Source of the DNA: NORP240 sp038134485
GTDB lineage: Bacteria > Pseudomonadota > Gammaproteobacteria > Pseudomonadales > Pseudohongiellaceae
Reading direction: 5' to 3'
Length of the DNA stretch: 64,000 nt
NCBI GenBank assembly: GCA_038134485.1
Contig: JAYPVG010000002.1
Span: 116,890 to 180,889, forward strand
Part shown: positions 25,302 to 33,657 of the stretch, in pieces
Position numbering within the stretch: the first letter of the stretch is position 1
Layout: each line of letters begins with the position of its first letter
The notes under the pieces: generated by a model
Seen by the model: only the letters and a program-made list of their open reading frames with translations
What the model was told of the DNA's origin: nothing
Databases searched by the model: none
Made by a program: the position numbers and the translations under genes

Positions 25302-28300
25302 TCATTCGAATAGCCGTAACAGTGCTGATTTGAATGCCTCTGTCGAGCATTCAGCACTTACCGATTCCAGGGCCGAATCTCTAATCTTATTCCAGAGATT
25401 AATATCCCGATAAAGCAACAGGCAGTTGTCGGCAAACTCGCGGGGGGAATCACCGGCAAGCAATTGGCAATGATGCTGCCAGTCTAGCTGCTCCGCCAAT
25501 AACTCTGTTGCGACGCATGGCAAACCCCTCGCTGCTGCTTCGTGAATCTTGTGGGGAATCCCGGCGGCAAACCTTGTGGGGGCAATGAACACCCGTGCCG
25601 AATTGTAAATGTCATCAAGATTGTCGATGCGCCCATGGTATTGAATTCTGTCTGAATCCAGTTGCTGCAGCGAAACAGCACTATTATCGCCAACCACATG
25701 CAGCACGATATCGGGGTCGTCATCTTTTAGCAACGGCCAAACCGCATTAATAAACCAGTGCAGCGAATCGACGTTTGGTGACTCTTCGTCTCTCAACGCA
25801 CCGACGAAGAGCAGGCCGTTCCGCTCGCCGAACGCGCCAGGCGTGGGGTTTACCTTCAGGCTGTGGCCGAGAACCACGGTATTATTGTAACCATATTGAT
25901 CATAAACAGCAGATTCCGATGCCGATACGGTTACGATGATGTCGGCTGTTCGCGATGCATGAATCTCTCTCTCGATAAGTTCCTGCTTTTCATCTTCCTT
26001 CAACATTTGGCCATGCAACTCGCTCTTTCTGATATCCCTCATCGCGGTGATAGCCTCGGCATCATAGATAAGCCTGACACCTTCGAGCAATTTCGGCTGT
26101 TGGGACAGCAGTTCATTGACGACCAACATATTGTGGATTCGACTTACTATGACAGTGTCAAAAAATCCCCGTCGCTGATGTAAAAAATCGACCAGGCCGT
26201 GGACTCCAAGACCCAGCAGTACTTCGACATTCGCTGGCAATGAGCCGTAGGTGTCAAGCCAGGTCTCTTCCGGGAATTGCAAGGGATATAGCGACACATT
26301 CAGCTCTGCCTGAGAGAGGAGGGAGACAATCTCGCGACAGCGCGGGTAACCGGACCCCATGCTGGTGTATGGCACCCGGTCATCAATAATCAGTACATTT
26401 CTGAAGTCGTTGGCAGTGCGGGTAAAAAGGGTCCTACCAGGGTCAGCCGGATGTTGTTTCTCCAGGTATGCAGAGTGTTTTTCCAGGAGGATTCGCCGAT
26501 GTGTATTTTGCAGTTCCTCTGCTTTCACTTGGCTGCCGGAGCTGGCAAATTCATAGTGCGTAATGACTGCGTTCGGGTCATAGATCACTTTCAAGCCCCG
26601 TTCCTGCAGCCGCACACAGAAGTCTGAGTCCTCGTAGTAAGCAGGTGCATAATCGGTATCGAATCCGCCCATTTCTCGGAACAGTCCGGTTTCGCATAGG
26701 AGGAAAGCTGCTGAGCAGTAATCGACCGGCCGCTGGAACATGTACTCGGGAGCTTCAGGATCGCCGTGTCGTCCATATCCCAGGCAACTGCCATCATTAA
26801 AAATGATACTGCCGGCTTCCTGCAGGCTTCCGTCCAATAGCACAATACGCCCACCTACAGCTCCGGCATCGGGTGTGTTTTCCAGTGTGCGAATTGCGGA
26901 TTCGACAGAATAAAGGTGCAGCATGGCATCGTTATTCAGAAGTAACAGGTACTTCCCGCGGCAATGTTCCAGTCCTTTGTTAACAGCTGTTACAAAACCT
27001 TCATTTGAAGAATTTCTAACGAGAGTCACATTAGAGACTCGAGTCAGCAATTCTTCGGTAAGGTCCTGGGAATTGTTGTCGACGATCACCAGTTCATAGG
27101 TAACCGGTGCGAACTTAATTATTGATTCGAGGCACAACAGAGTAAGTGGAGCCTGATTGTAGAGAACCAGCAGGATCGAAACCTGAGGAATTTCGGATTT
27201 TGGAAAGAATAGTTTGTTATCTGATTCGAGCAATTGCCGCAGATTGAGACTGGCCTGTTCCAGGAATATCGTTTTCATCTGCGCTAAATCCTGCCCAATG
27301 TTTGATTCTTCATTGCAGAATTCCATCTCAATCTTGCGGCCTGAGTTTGAAATCAGTTCTGTTCCATGGCGAACAAAGTGAACACGCTTTTTAAGCGGGA
27401 AAAGCAGTTGATCAATTAGTCGAGCCGCGCGCCTGAAAGGCCCCATAAGTCGCCACAATGGACTTGAGTATATAGTGTTAAGAGCGTCTTCCAGATCACC
27501 AATGTTCTTGTCACGATGCATATTAGAGATAGCATGCTCCCGTTTTAGCAAATTTAATGCTTGTTTCAACTCGTTAGCCTTGAGGTTAAAGTCTCTTGCC
27601 TCGTTGGTCGTTTTCTCCAACATCGCCTTCAGGCTATCATTGGACGATTCGAGATTTTCGACCCTGAGTCTTGCGCGCTGAAGCTCATTGATCTTTGTTT
27701 CAATTTCGCTGTCCTTTGCTTCAATTTCGCTGTCCTTTGCTTCAATTTCGCTGTTCTTTGCTTCAATTTCGCTGTTCTTTGCCTGAATCTCGCTGTCTTT
27801 TGCTCTGACTTGTTCGATTAGAATTCCGAATTCTGAGCGTGACACTGTCTGGCCAATGAGTTCATTCAGTTCCACGCCGCCCCATGTGTTTATCCATTTA
27901 TCATAGATTCTGGCCCTCGCATCGGCTATCAGGTGACCGGCCTGGAATCGGACGTCATACTGAGTTGTGTCAGTCTCAGAGTCTCCGCCCTGTCGGTAAA
28001 AAGCAGTTTCCTGATTGAGATGAAGAAATTCGGTTTTTCTGGATACCTGCAGCCAGAAGTCCCAGTCTTCGTAGATGTCCAGAGTCTCGTCGAATCGGCA
28101 GCCACTCTCCACCAGGGACCTGGTGAACAGCACCGCGTGAATTGGTATGTAATTATCCCGCTTCAGAAGAACCGGGTCGTATGTACGATCGAAATGCTCA
28201 TCCAGCAGATTCCCCTGCACATCTGTCTTTCGGGTGGAACTGTACACGGCATTGATACCCGTGCTGGCATTCAGTGTGTCGACCAGCCCGGCGATGTGTT

Positions 28301-28622
28301 CGCGCGCGATCCAGTCATCTTCGTCAAGAAACAGAAGGTACTTGCCATGACTGGCATCCAGTCCGGCATTGGCGGCCTGGGCGCGGGGAAGCGGCGTGCC
28401 GGTATTCACCAGCACAACAGATAGATCGTCGGGTATGCATTCTCCGACTTCCTTTCCATCAAGTCCTTCTCCAATGGCATCTACCAGCACGAGCTCCAGG
28501 GGGCGGTAGTTTTGCAGCGCGATGGACTCCAGCGCCCTGGCAAGCTGAGGGCGATTGGTGGTTCGAACGATGACCGAAACTAGCGGTGCGTCAGGTGCAC
28601 CCTGCTTGTGATTGTCGGTCAT
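25302..28622 (-). CDS. Giant three-module glycosyltransferase with coiled-coil linker
   Basis: A 1106-residue protein. Residues about 1-250 are a GT2 module (VSVIVRTTNRPQLARALESI, LLFLDEDDWIAREH). About 270-370 is a coiled coil with repeating SEI(E/Q)AK(D/N) heptads. About 470-720 is a second GT2 module (VSILLVLYNQAPLTLLCLESI, LLLLNNDAMLH, YYEDSDFCVRL). About 745-1106 is a GT4-like module (LLFVGALRDEESPN, APTRFAAGIPHKIHEAAARGLPCVA). Such multi-module enzymes usually assemble long surface glycans or glycosylate envelope proteins. The gene converges on the two GT2 genes with only 27 bp between stops. GGAG lies nine bases before the ATG. Substrates are unknown. Confidence 0.88.
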   Translation of the reverse strand: MTDNHKQGAPDAPLVSVIVRTTNRPQLARALESIALQNYRPLELVLVDAIGEGLDGKEVGECIPDDLSVVLVNTGTPLPRAQAANAGLDASHGKYLLFLDEDDWIAREHIAGLVDTLNASTGINAVYSSTRKTDVQGNLLDEHFDRTYDPVLLKRDNYIPIHAVLFTRSLVESGCRFDETLDIYEDWDFWLQVSRKTEFLHLNQETAFYRQGGDSETDTTQYDVRFQAGHLIADARARIYDKWINTWGGVELNELIGQTVSRSEFGILIEQVRAKDSEIQAKNSEIEAKNSEIEAKDSEIEAKDSEIETKINELQRARLRVENLESSNDSLKAMLEKTTNEARDFNLKANELKQALNLLKREHAISNMHRDKNIGDLEDALNTIYSSPLWRLMGPFRRAARLIDQLLFPLKKRVHFVRHGTELISNSGRKIEMEFCNEESNIGQDLAQMKTIFLEQASLNLRQLLESDNKLFFPKSEIPQVSILLVLYNQAPLTLLCLESIIKFAPVTYELVIVDNNSQDLTEELLTRVSNVTLVRNSSNEGFVTAVNKGLEHCRGKYLLLLNNDAMLHLYSVESAIRTLENTPDAGAVGGRIVLLDGSLQEAGSIIFNDGSCLGYGRHGDPEAPEYMFQRPVDYCSAAFLLCETGLFREMGGFDTDYAPAYYEDSDFCVRLQERGLKVIYDPNAVITHYEFASSGSQVKAEELQNTHRRILLEKHSAYLEKQHPADPGRTLFTRTANDFRNVLIIDDRVPYTSMGSGYPRCREIVSLLSQAELNVSLYPLQFPEETWLDTYGSLPANVEVLLGLGVHGLVDFLHQRRGFFDTVIVSRIHNMLVVNELLSQQPKLLEGVRLIYDAEAITAMRDIRKSELHGQMLKEDEKQELIEREIHASRTADIIVTVSASESAVYDQYGYNNTVVLGHSLKVNPTPGAFGERNGLLFVGALRDEESPNVDSLHWFINAVWPLLKDDDPDIVLHVVGDNSAVSLQQLDSDRIQYHGRIDNLDDIYNSARVFIAPTRFAAGIPHKIHEAAARGLPCVATELLAEQLDWQHHCQLLAGDSPREFADNCLLLYRDINLWNKIRDSALESVSAECSTEAFKSALLRLFE
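27701..27805. repeat. 21-bp in-frame tandem repeat (minisatellite) within the giant glycosyltransferase
   Basis: Four nearly identical 21-bp units start at 27701, 27722, 27743 and 27764 (each beginning CAATTTCGCTGT and differing at one or two bases), followed by a degraded fifth unit to about 27805. On the coding strand each unit encodes one heptad of the type S-E-I-E-A-K-D/N. Because the unit is seven codons long, gain or loss of units keeps the frame and changes coiled-coil length in register. Confidence 0.93.
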
Positions 28623-28653
28623 GGAGGGTATCTCCGGGAGAATACAGGGAAGG

Positions 28654-29370
28654 CTATTCTAACCGGGATGACTTGCCATCCAAAACTGCCCCTATGACGT
28701 GACCGATGAAGTCAAGAAACAGCGTGTCGAGATTGACGTTGAAGTAGTTGTTCTGCCGACTGCCAATGGCAAGGATACCTAGGGCGGTGCCATTGGACAT
28801 GATGGGGCAGCGGGCCGTCGATTTTATTGCAGCTGCGGATTTTCCGAACAACATGGAAAGTTGCCTGTTATCGGGCAGGCCGCAATGTGTGTGTTGCAAG
28901 CGAAATACGTCGTCGTGGGTCTCGGCCAGGTTACTGTCGATACTGAGATGTTCGCCGGGCTCGGCGGCCAGCGAGTCGCTGACTATCAGCCGGCATGCAT
29001 CGATATTTTCCTGCCTGCCTAGCGTGTCGTAGACGGCGGCAGCAAGCTGTGCTGTCGAATCAGCGCGAAGTAAGGTCAGCACCAGAATCCGGGTGAGTTC
29101 AAAAAGTTCATCGTTCTTGCTGGCATTTTCCAGCAGGTTACCCAATTTTGCATTGGCGTGATAGGTGCGTTCCCGCAGCACACTGACCTGGCGTTCCAGT
29201 AATGAGACAGCCTCTCCACTTTGATGAGGAAGCGAAAGCTCTGCCAGCAATTCCTGATGATCGAGGAAAAAATCCGGATTATCTCTCAAAAACGCGGCCA
29301 CCTGCTCCTCGGTGACACTCTCCTCTGTCATCTCAGCTATTTTTTCCGCTGCGCCTGATTCGGTGCTCAT
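28654..29370 (-). CDS. DUF484 family protein
   Basis: A 238-residue cytoplasmic protein. An N-terminal helical part has the family opening EEQVAAFLRDNPDFFLDHQELLAEL (about 18-42) and LSLPHQSGEAVSLLERQVSVLRER, followed by a GAF-like domain (about 90-235). DUF484 genes typically lie between dapF and xerC; the biochemical role is unknown. Here xerC is missing and glycosyltransferases follow. The ATG at 29370 overlaps the dapF stop in an ATGA, so it is surely translated with dapF; the frame open upstream for 58 codons runs antisense-like through dapF and is rejected. Confidence 0.9.
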   Translation of the reverse strand: MSTESGAAEKIAEMTEESVTEEQVAAFLRDNPDFFLDHQELLAELSLPHQSGEAVSLLERQVSVLRERTYHANAKLGNLLENASKNDELFELTRILVLTLLRADSTAQLAAAVYDTLGRQENIDACRLIVSDSLAAEPGEHLSIDSNLAETHDDVFRLQHTHCGLPDNRQLSMLFGKSAAAIKSTARCPIMSNGTALGILAIGSRQNNYFNVNLDTLFLDFIGHVIGAVLDGKSSRLE

Positions 29371-30209
29371 ATTTCCACTCTCCCCTCGAACACGGTGACG
29401 GCGGGTCCACGCATCAGGATTGCACCCGAGTCCTGCTCCCATGACACCGACAGATCTCCTCCGCGTAGTGCGAACACAACAGAGGAATCCAGCAACCCCC
29501 GATCGTGACCCGCGGCCATCGCCGCGCACGCCCCCGTGCCACACGCGAGGGTTTCGCCCACTCCGCGCTCAAATACCCTCAGCTTTACCCGTTGTCGATT
29601 GTCGATCTCCATGAAGCCGACATTGACGCCTTCGGGAAAGTCCGGGTGCACTCCGAGCATCTTGCCAATCTCTGCCACCGGCGCCAAATCGATGTCATCC
29701 ACAATAAGCACTGCATGGGGATTGCCCATCGACAATGCCGAGAACTCTATCTCCCGGCTAGAGCCGCCAATCTGCAGCTGCCGTCGATAGGTGGATGCTG
29801 GCTCGGCGGTCTTGAAAGGTATGTCGGCAGGATTGAAGATTGGTCTACCCATATTGACGGTCACCTGTCCATCAGGATGCAACTCAAGCTCCAGGATTCG
29901 ACTGACAGTCTTTACCCGGATCGGGTTGCGGTCGGAGAGTCCGCGATCGTGCACGAATCTGGCAAAACACCTCGCGCCGTTCCCGCAATGCTCCACTTCT
30001 TCGCCGTTGGCGTTGAATATCCTGTAGTCAAAGTCGACGTCCGGACTGCTGGGTGCTTCGATCTGAAGCAGCTGGTCGAATCCGACGCCGAAATGTCGAT
30101 CTGACAGCTGTCTTATCTGCGCCGAAGTAAGATTGAGCTGGTTGGTGATAAGGTCGATGACCATGAAATCATTGCCGAGGCCCTGCATCTTGGTAAATGG
30201 CACTAACAT
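29367..30209 (-). CDS. dapF: Diaminopimelate epimerase
   Basis: Interconverts LL- and meso-diaminopimelate by a two-cysteine, cofactor-free mechanism, giving both the lysine precursor and a peptidoglycan building block. The 280 residues have FTKMQGLGNDFMVID at the N-terminus, the first catalytic cysteine in EHCGNGARCFARF (Cys75) and the second in LACGTGACAAMAAG. It follows lysA by 20 bp and overlaps DUF484 by 4 bp (ATGA), so lptM-lysA-dapF-DUF484 looks like a single operon, as in Pseudomonas. Confidence 0.97.
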   Translation of the reverse strand: MLVPFTKMQGLGNDFMVIDLITNQLNLTSAQIRQLSDRHFGVGFDQLLQIEAPSSPDVDFDYRIFNANGEEVEHCGNGARCFARFVHDRGLSDRNPIRVKTVSRILELELHPDGQVTVNMGRPIFNPADIPFKTAEPASTYRRQLQIGGSSREIEFSALSMGNPHAVLIVDDIDLAPVAEIGKMLGVHPDFPEGVNVGFMEIDNRQRVKLRVFERGVGETLACGTGACAAMAAGHDRGLLDSSVVFALRGGDLSVSWEQDSGAILMRGPAVTVFEGRVEI

Positions 30210-30229
30210 AGATCTCCCCGATTCACTGG

Positions 30230-31480
30230 TTATTCAGGCAGCAGCTGTTCCCCTTGAAGCTGCTCTTCGATGGTCTCGCGGTGCCTGATCAGGTGCGCGC
30301 GGTCACTGTCTACCATGATTTCAGGAGCCCGATTGCGGCTGTTGTAATTGGAGCTCATCGCGAAGCCATAGGCTCCGGCTGATCGCACCGCCAACAGGTC
30401 CCCGGCCTTGACTGACAGATGCCTGTTCTTGCCCAGAAAGTCCGCGGATTCGCACACCGGACCCACAATGTCATAAGACAATCCAGGCTTATCCTCTCTG
30501 GGATGAACCGGAATGATTTCCTGCCAGGCATCGTAAAGTGCCGGTCGGATCAGGTCATTCATTGCGCCATCCACGATGGCAAAGTTCTTGTGGGGAGTTT
30601 CTTTCAGGTATTCGATCCGCACCAGGAAGACTCCGCTGTCAGCGGTGATCGAGCGGCCTGGCTCTAGCAGCAGCGACAGGGATCTTGCTGACAGACGCTG
30701 CTTGATTGCGCTTACCAGCTCTTGCGGCGTGGGGGGCGTTTCACCGTTATAGGAAACCCCAAGTCCCCCGCCAAGGTCAAGGTGGTGGATCGTAATGCCC
30801 GCCTCATTAAGCTGGTCCACAATTTCCAGTATTCGATCGAGGGCATCGAGGTAAGGGTCAAGCTCGGTAAGCTGCGAACCAATGTGGCAGTCGATGCCAA
30901 TAACTTCGATATTTTCCAGCGCCGCTGCCTGGCGATAAACCGCCAGAGCACTGCTACTGTCGATACCAAACTTGTTCTCCTTCAGTCCGGTGGAGATATA
31001 AGGATGGGTGCCGGCATCGACATCAGGATTGATGCGCAGAGAAATCGGCGCCAGGCACCCCATTGTCCCTGCTATGGAGTTGATGCGCAGGAGCTCGGCC
31101 TCGGATTCAACATTAAAGCAGTGAATCTGCGCCTTGAGTGCTTGTCGAATTTCCTCTTCGGTTTTGCCCACGCCGGAAAAAATAACCCGGGCGGGATTTC
31201 CGCCGGCGGAGATTACGCGCTGCAGCTCCCCGCCCGACACGATATCGAAACCAGCCCCAAGATTCGCCAGTAATTGCAACACTGCGATGTTGGAATTGGC
31301 TTTCACTGCATAACAGAGCAGGTGAGGACTGCCTTGCAGTGCCTGCTCGTAAGCGCGGAAATTATGCTCGATAACTGCCCGGGAATACACGTAGCAAGGG
31401 GTACCGAACTGTTCCGCCAGTTTTGTCAGCGAGACCTGTTCAGCGAACAATTCACCATCTCTGTAAGTAAAAGCTTCCAT
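30230..31480 (-). CDS. lysA: Diaminopimelate decarboxylase
   Basis: PLP enzyme that decarboxylates meso-diaminopimelate to lysine. The 416-residue protein (from the ATG at 31480, MEAFTYRDGELFAEQVSL) shows CYAVKANSN with the PLP lysine Lys60, the HIGSQLTEL and LDLGGGLGVSY motifs, and EPGRSITADSG for phosphate binding, then GPVCESADFL with the active cysteine. The frame is open 26 codons further upstream but that part overlaps lptM in another frame. It lies directly after lptM and before dapF. Confidence 0.96.
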   Translation of the reverse strand: MEAFTYRDGELFAEQVSLTKLAEQFGTPCYVYSRAVIEHNFRAYEQALQGSPHLLCYAVKANSNIAVLQLLANLGAGFDIVSGGELQRVISAGGNPARVIFSGVGKTEEEIRQALKAQIHCFNVESEAELLRINSIAGTMGCLAPISLRINPDVDAGTHPYISTGLKENKFGIDSSSALAVYRQAAALENIEVIGIDCHIGSQLTELDPYLDALDRILEIVDQLNEAGITIHHLDLGGGLGVSYNGETPPTPQELVSAIKQRLSARSLSLLLEPGRSITADSGVFLVRIEYLKETPHKNFAIVDGAMNDLIRPALYDAWQEIIPVHPREDKPGLSYDIVGPVCESADFLGKNRHLSVKAGDLLAVRSAGAYGFAMSSNYNSRNRAPEIMVDSDRAHLIRHRETIEEQLQGEQLLPE

Positions 31481-31524
31481 ATCAGTTGGTACGGACAAGT
31501 AGTTGGAGGTCGCCAGAGGGCCGG

Positions 31525-31665
31525 TTAGCGGGGCAGCGATGCCGGCGCCGCTACCCATGCTGCCAGATTTGCCGTATCCGGCCGACGCAGCGGTCCCTTT
31601 TGTCCGCAGAGTGTCAGCCCTGTGGCGAGCGCTATTAGCAGTACTGGGCGAATTAGTCTGGACAT
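31525..31665 (-). CDS. lptM: Small lipoprotein LptM (YifL family)
   Basis: A 46-codon gene. It encodes a basic start (MSRLIRP), a hydrophobic stretch (VLLIALATG) and the lipobox LTLC with Cys20, followed at once by GQKGPLRRPD. The CGxKGPL sequence after the lipid-modified cysteine is the hallmark of LptM, the lipoprotein that helps the LptD translocon mature for LPS export. The mature part is very short, only about 27 residues, and ends ASLPR. It lies 44 bp upstream of lysA, the usual place. The ribosome site is weak. Lgt is encoded in this window. Confidence 0.85.
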   Translation of the reverse strand: MSRLIRPVLLIALATGLTLCGQKGPLRRPDTANLAAWVAAPASLPR

Positions 31666-31721
31666 GTTTTTGAGCGGCTCAGTGCTGTATTTGGACCGGC
31701 AACGTTGGATTTAAGATGAGG

Positions 31722-31750
31722 ATTATACCTCTGAAAAAGAGCTTACCCAA
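31722..31750 (-). promoter_or_regulatory. Candidate sigma-70 promoter for lptM-lysA-dapF
   Basis: Reading the minus strand, TTGGGT (31750-31745) is followed by a 17-base spacer and a perfect TATAAT (31727-31722). Transcription would begin near 31715, giving a leader of about 50 bases before lptM. The -35 matches the consensus only in its TTG. Confidence 0.5.
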
Positions 31751-31754
31751 ACGG

Positions 31755-31769
31755 GATTGCACGGCAATC
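31755..31769. promoter_or_regulatory. Perfect dyad just upstream of the lptM-lysA promoter
   Basis: GATTGC-ACG-GCAATC is a perfect 6-3-6 inverted repeat. It lies a few bases upstream of the proposed -35 of lptM-lysA and about 35 bp from the divergent promoter of the ABC operon, a position suited to an operator for one or both. No regulator is assigned to it. Confidence 0.4.
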
Positions 31770-31801
31770 TGGGGTGTGCGGTGTCAACAGGGCGTAGTGT
31801 C

Positions 31802-31829
31802 TTGAAAAAAACAGATTCGACCTCTATAT
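31802..31829 (+). promoter_or_regulatory. Candidate sigma-70 promoter for the ABC-GldG operon
   Basis: TTGAAA (31802-31807), 16-base spacer, TATATT (31824-31829). Transcription would begin near 31836 and run about 90 bases before the ATG at 31927. Both hexamers match consensus in four to five positions. Confidence 0.45.
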
Positions 31830-31926
31830 TAGCCGGTCTCAAATTTTCGTCGGTTTTACAGAAGATTACGAACTAACCCGTCGTTTGATTCTGGGGAACT
31901 CAGAGAAAACCAGGCGGACTGACAGA

Positions 31927-32853
31927 ATGATCGAAATTAGTAATTTGACCAAAAAGTTTGACCGCTTCACCGCGGTGGATGACCTGAGTTTCAATGTTTC
32001 CGAGGGGGAAGTATTGGGGTTTCTGGGTCCTAACGGAGCCGGCAAGTCCACCACTATGAAAGTAATCACAGGCTTTCTGGCGCCTACCAGCGGCAGCGTC
32101 ACGATTGACGGCTACGACATCAACACCAGTCCCATAGAAGCCAAGTCACTTATCGGTTACCTGCCCGAAGGCGCACCCAGTTACGGTGATATGACGACGC
32201 AGGATTTCCTCAATTTTATTGCTCAGGTGCGGGGCTTCCGCGGCGCTGAAATCATTGAGCGTGTCGACCGGGTTGTTGATGAAGTAGAGTTGAGCGCGGT
32301 GCGTCACCAGACTATTGAGACTCTCTCCAAGGGCTTCAAGCGTCGGGTCGGTCTTGCCCAGGCCATCATGCATGATCCCAAGGTGCTGATTCTGGATGAA
32401 CCGACCGATGGCCTTGATCCGAATCAGAAACACCACGTTCGGGAGCTGATCAAGAATCTGGCACGGGACAAGATCGTGGTAATTTCCACCCATATTCTCG
32501 AAGAGGTTAATGCGGTCTGTACCCGGGCAATCATTATCGACCGCGGGAAAATAGTAGCGGATGGCACTCCGACAGAACTGGAAGCGCGTTCCCGGTTTCA
32601 TCAGGCTGTGAGCATTCGCCTGACTACCGAATACGACCTAGTCGCTGATCTCAAAGATGTCACCGACATTGATCACGTCGAGCAGGACAGCACAGATCGG
32701 TTGCACTACACCATTTTAGCTAAACACGGTAAACCGATATTTCCCACGGTTTCCGCGCTCGCTCAAAGCAGGCAATGGCCGGTTTCGGAATTTCACATCA
32801 ACAAGGGTCAACTGGAAGACGTATTCAGAACAGTTACTCAGGGTGCGAATTAG
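31927..32853 (+). CDS. ABC transporter ATP-binding protein (GldA type)
   Basis: A 308-residue nucleotide-binding subunit: Walker A GPNGAGKST, Q-loop region in YLPEGAPSYG, signature LSKGFKRRVGLAQAI, Walker B VLILDEPTDGLDP and the H-loop in VISTHI. A C-terminal extension of about 90 residues beyond the H-loop (from ARSRFHQAV) is typical of the multidrug/NatA/GldA group. The ATG at 31927 gives MIEISNLTKKF; a longer TTG frame at 31885 is unlikely. A permease and a GldG-like protein follow at once, so this is the ATPase of a GldA-GldF-GldG style complex. Substrate unknown. Confidence 0.9.
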   Translation: MIEISNLTKKFDRFTAVDDLSFNVSEGEVLGFLGPNGAGKSTTMKVITGFLAPTSGSVTIDGYDINTSPIEAKSLIGYLPEGAPSYGDMTTQDFLNFIAQVRGFRGAEIIERVDRVVDEVELSAVRHQTIETLSKGFKRRVGLAQAIMHDPKVLILDEPTDGLDPNQKHHVRELIKNLARDKIVVISTHILEEVNAVCTRAIIIDRGKIVADGTPTELEARSRFHQAVSIRLTTEYDLVADLKDVTDIDHVEQDSTDRLHYTILAKHGKPIFPTVSALAQSRQWPVSEFHINKGQLEDVFRTVTQGAN

Positions 32854-32865
32854 GGGACGTTGGCT

Positions 32866-33600
32866 ATGAATAATCTTGGAATTATCTGCAAACGAGAACT
32901 GGCCAGTTACTTCGCTACGCCACTGGCCTACATCTTCATCGTAATTTTTCTCATCATGAACGGAATTTTTACCTTTGATCTGGGGGGATTCTATCTGCGG
33001 GGACAGGCAGACCTGTTACCGTTTTTCAGTTTCCATCCCTGGCTTTACCTGTTCATGATTCCTGCCGTGGCCATGGGCCTCTGGGCGGACGAACGCAAGA
33101 CAGGCACCATAGAGCTGCTGATGACACTGCCAGTCAGGTTGTCTGAAGCGGTCCTGGGCAAATTTCTGGCGGCCTGGGCTCTGACCGGAATCGCACTGGC
33201 GTTAACGTTTCCGATTTGGGTCACGGTCAACTACCTTGGGGAGCCGGATAACGGCGTTATTATCGCTGCCTACCTGGGGAGCTGGTTTATGGCTGGAGGT
33301 TTTCTGGCGATTGGCTCCTGTATGTCCGCCAGCACCAAGAATCCGGTTATCGCATTCATTCTCACGGTCAGTATCTGTTTCCTGTTCGTGGTGATGGGTT
33401 CGCCCATCGTGCTGAACGCATTCCCGGAATGGATGCCACAGTTCATTGTCGATGCGTTTGCCGCCATGGGCTTCCTTACCCACTTCGACTCCATCAGCAA
33501 AGGCGTTCTGGATATTCGCGATGTCCTGTTCTTTGCCGTTTTTATCATGGCCTGGCTACTGGCTAGCGCCGTCGTTATTGAGATTAAGAAAGCCAACTAG
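32866..33600 (+). CDS. ABC transporter permease (GldF type, ABC-2 family)
   Basis: A 244-residue membrane protein with six hydrophobic segments, beginning ICKRELASYFATPLAYIFI, the ELxxYFxxPxAY start typical of GldF/ABC-2 permeases. ADERKTGTIELLMTLPV is the cytoplasmic coupling-helix motif. The ATG at 32866 has GGGGA about eight bases upstream. It starts 12 bp after the ATPase stop and is followed by the GldG-like gene, so the three form one complex. In Bacteroidetes GldA-F-G is required for gliding; in Gammaproteobacteria its function is not known. Confidence 0.9.
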   Translation: MNNLGIICKRELASYFATPLAYIFIVIFLIMNGIFTFDLGGFYLRGQADLLPFFSFHPWLYLFMIPAVAMGLWADERKTGTIELLMTLPVRLSEAVLGKFLAAWALTGIALALTFPIWVTVNYLGEPDNGVIIAAYLGSWFMAGGFLAIGSCMSASTKNPVIAFILTVSICFLFVVMGSPIVLNAFPEWMPQFIVDAFAAMGFLTHFDSISKGVLDIRDVLFFAVFIMAWLLASAVVIEIKKAN

Positions 33601-33657
33601 TTTCGCATAATGAGACTGGACTATCGAAAAGCATAAATCGCTATAGAGAATCCGAAC

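Noticed and set aside
29371..29544. N-terminal extension of the DUF484 gene
   Set aside because: This segment lies within dapF in another frame; the ATGA overlap start is far more likely.
31782..31787. TTGACA on the minus strand upstream of lptM
   Set aside because: No -10-like sequence at the right distance; the TTGGGT/TATAAT pair nearer to lptM is better.
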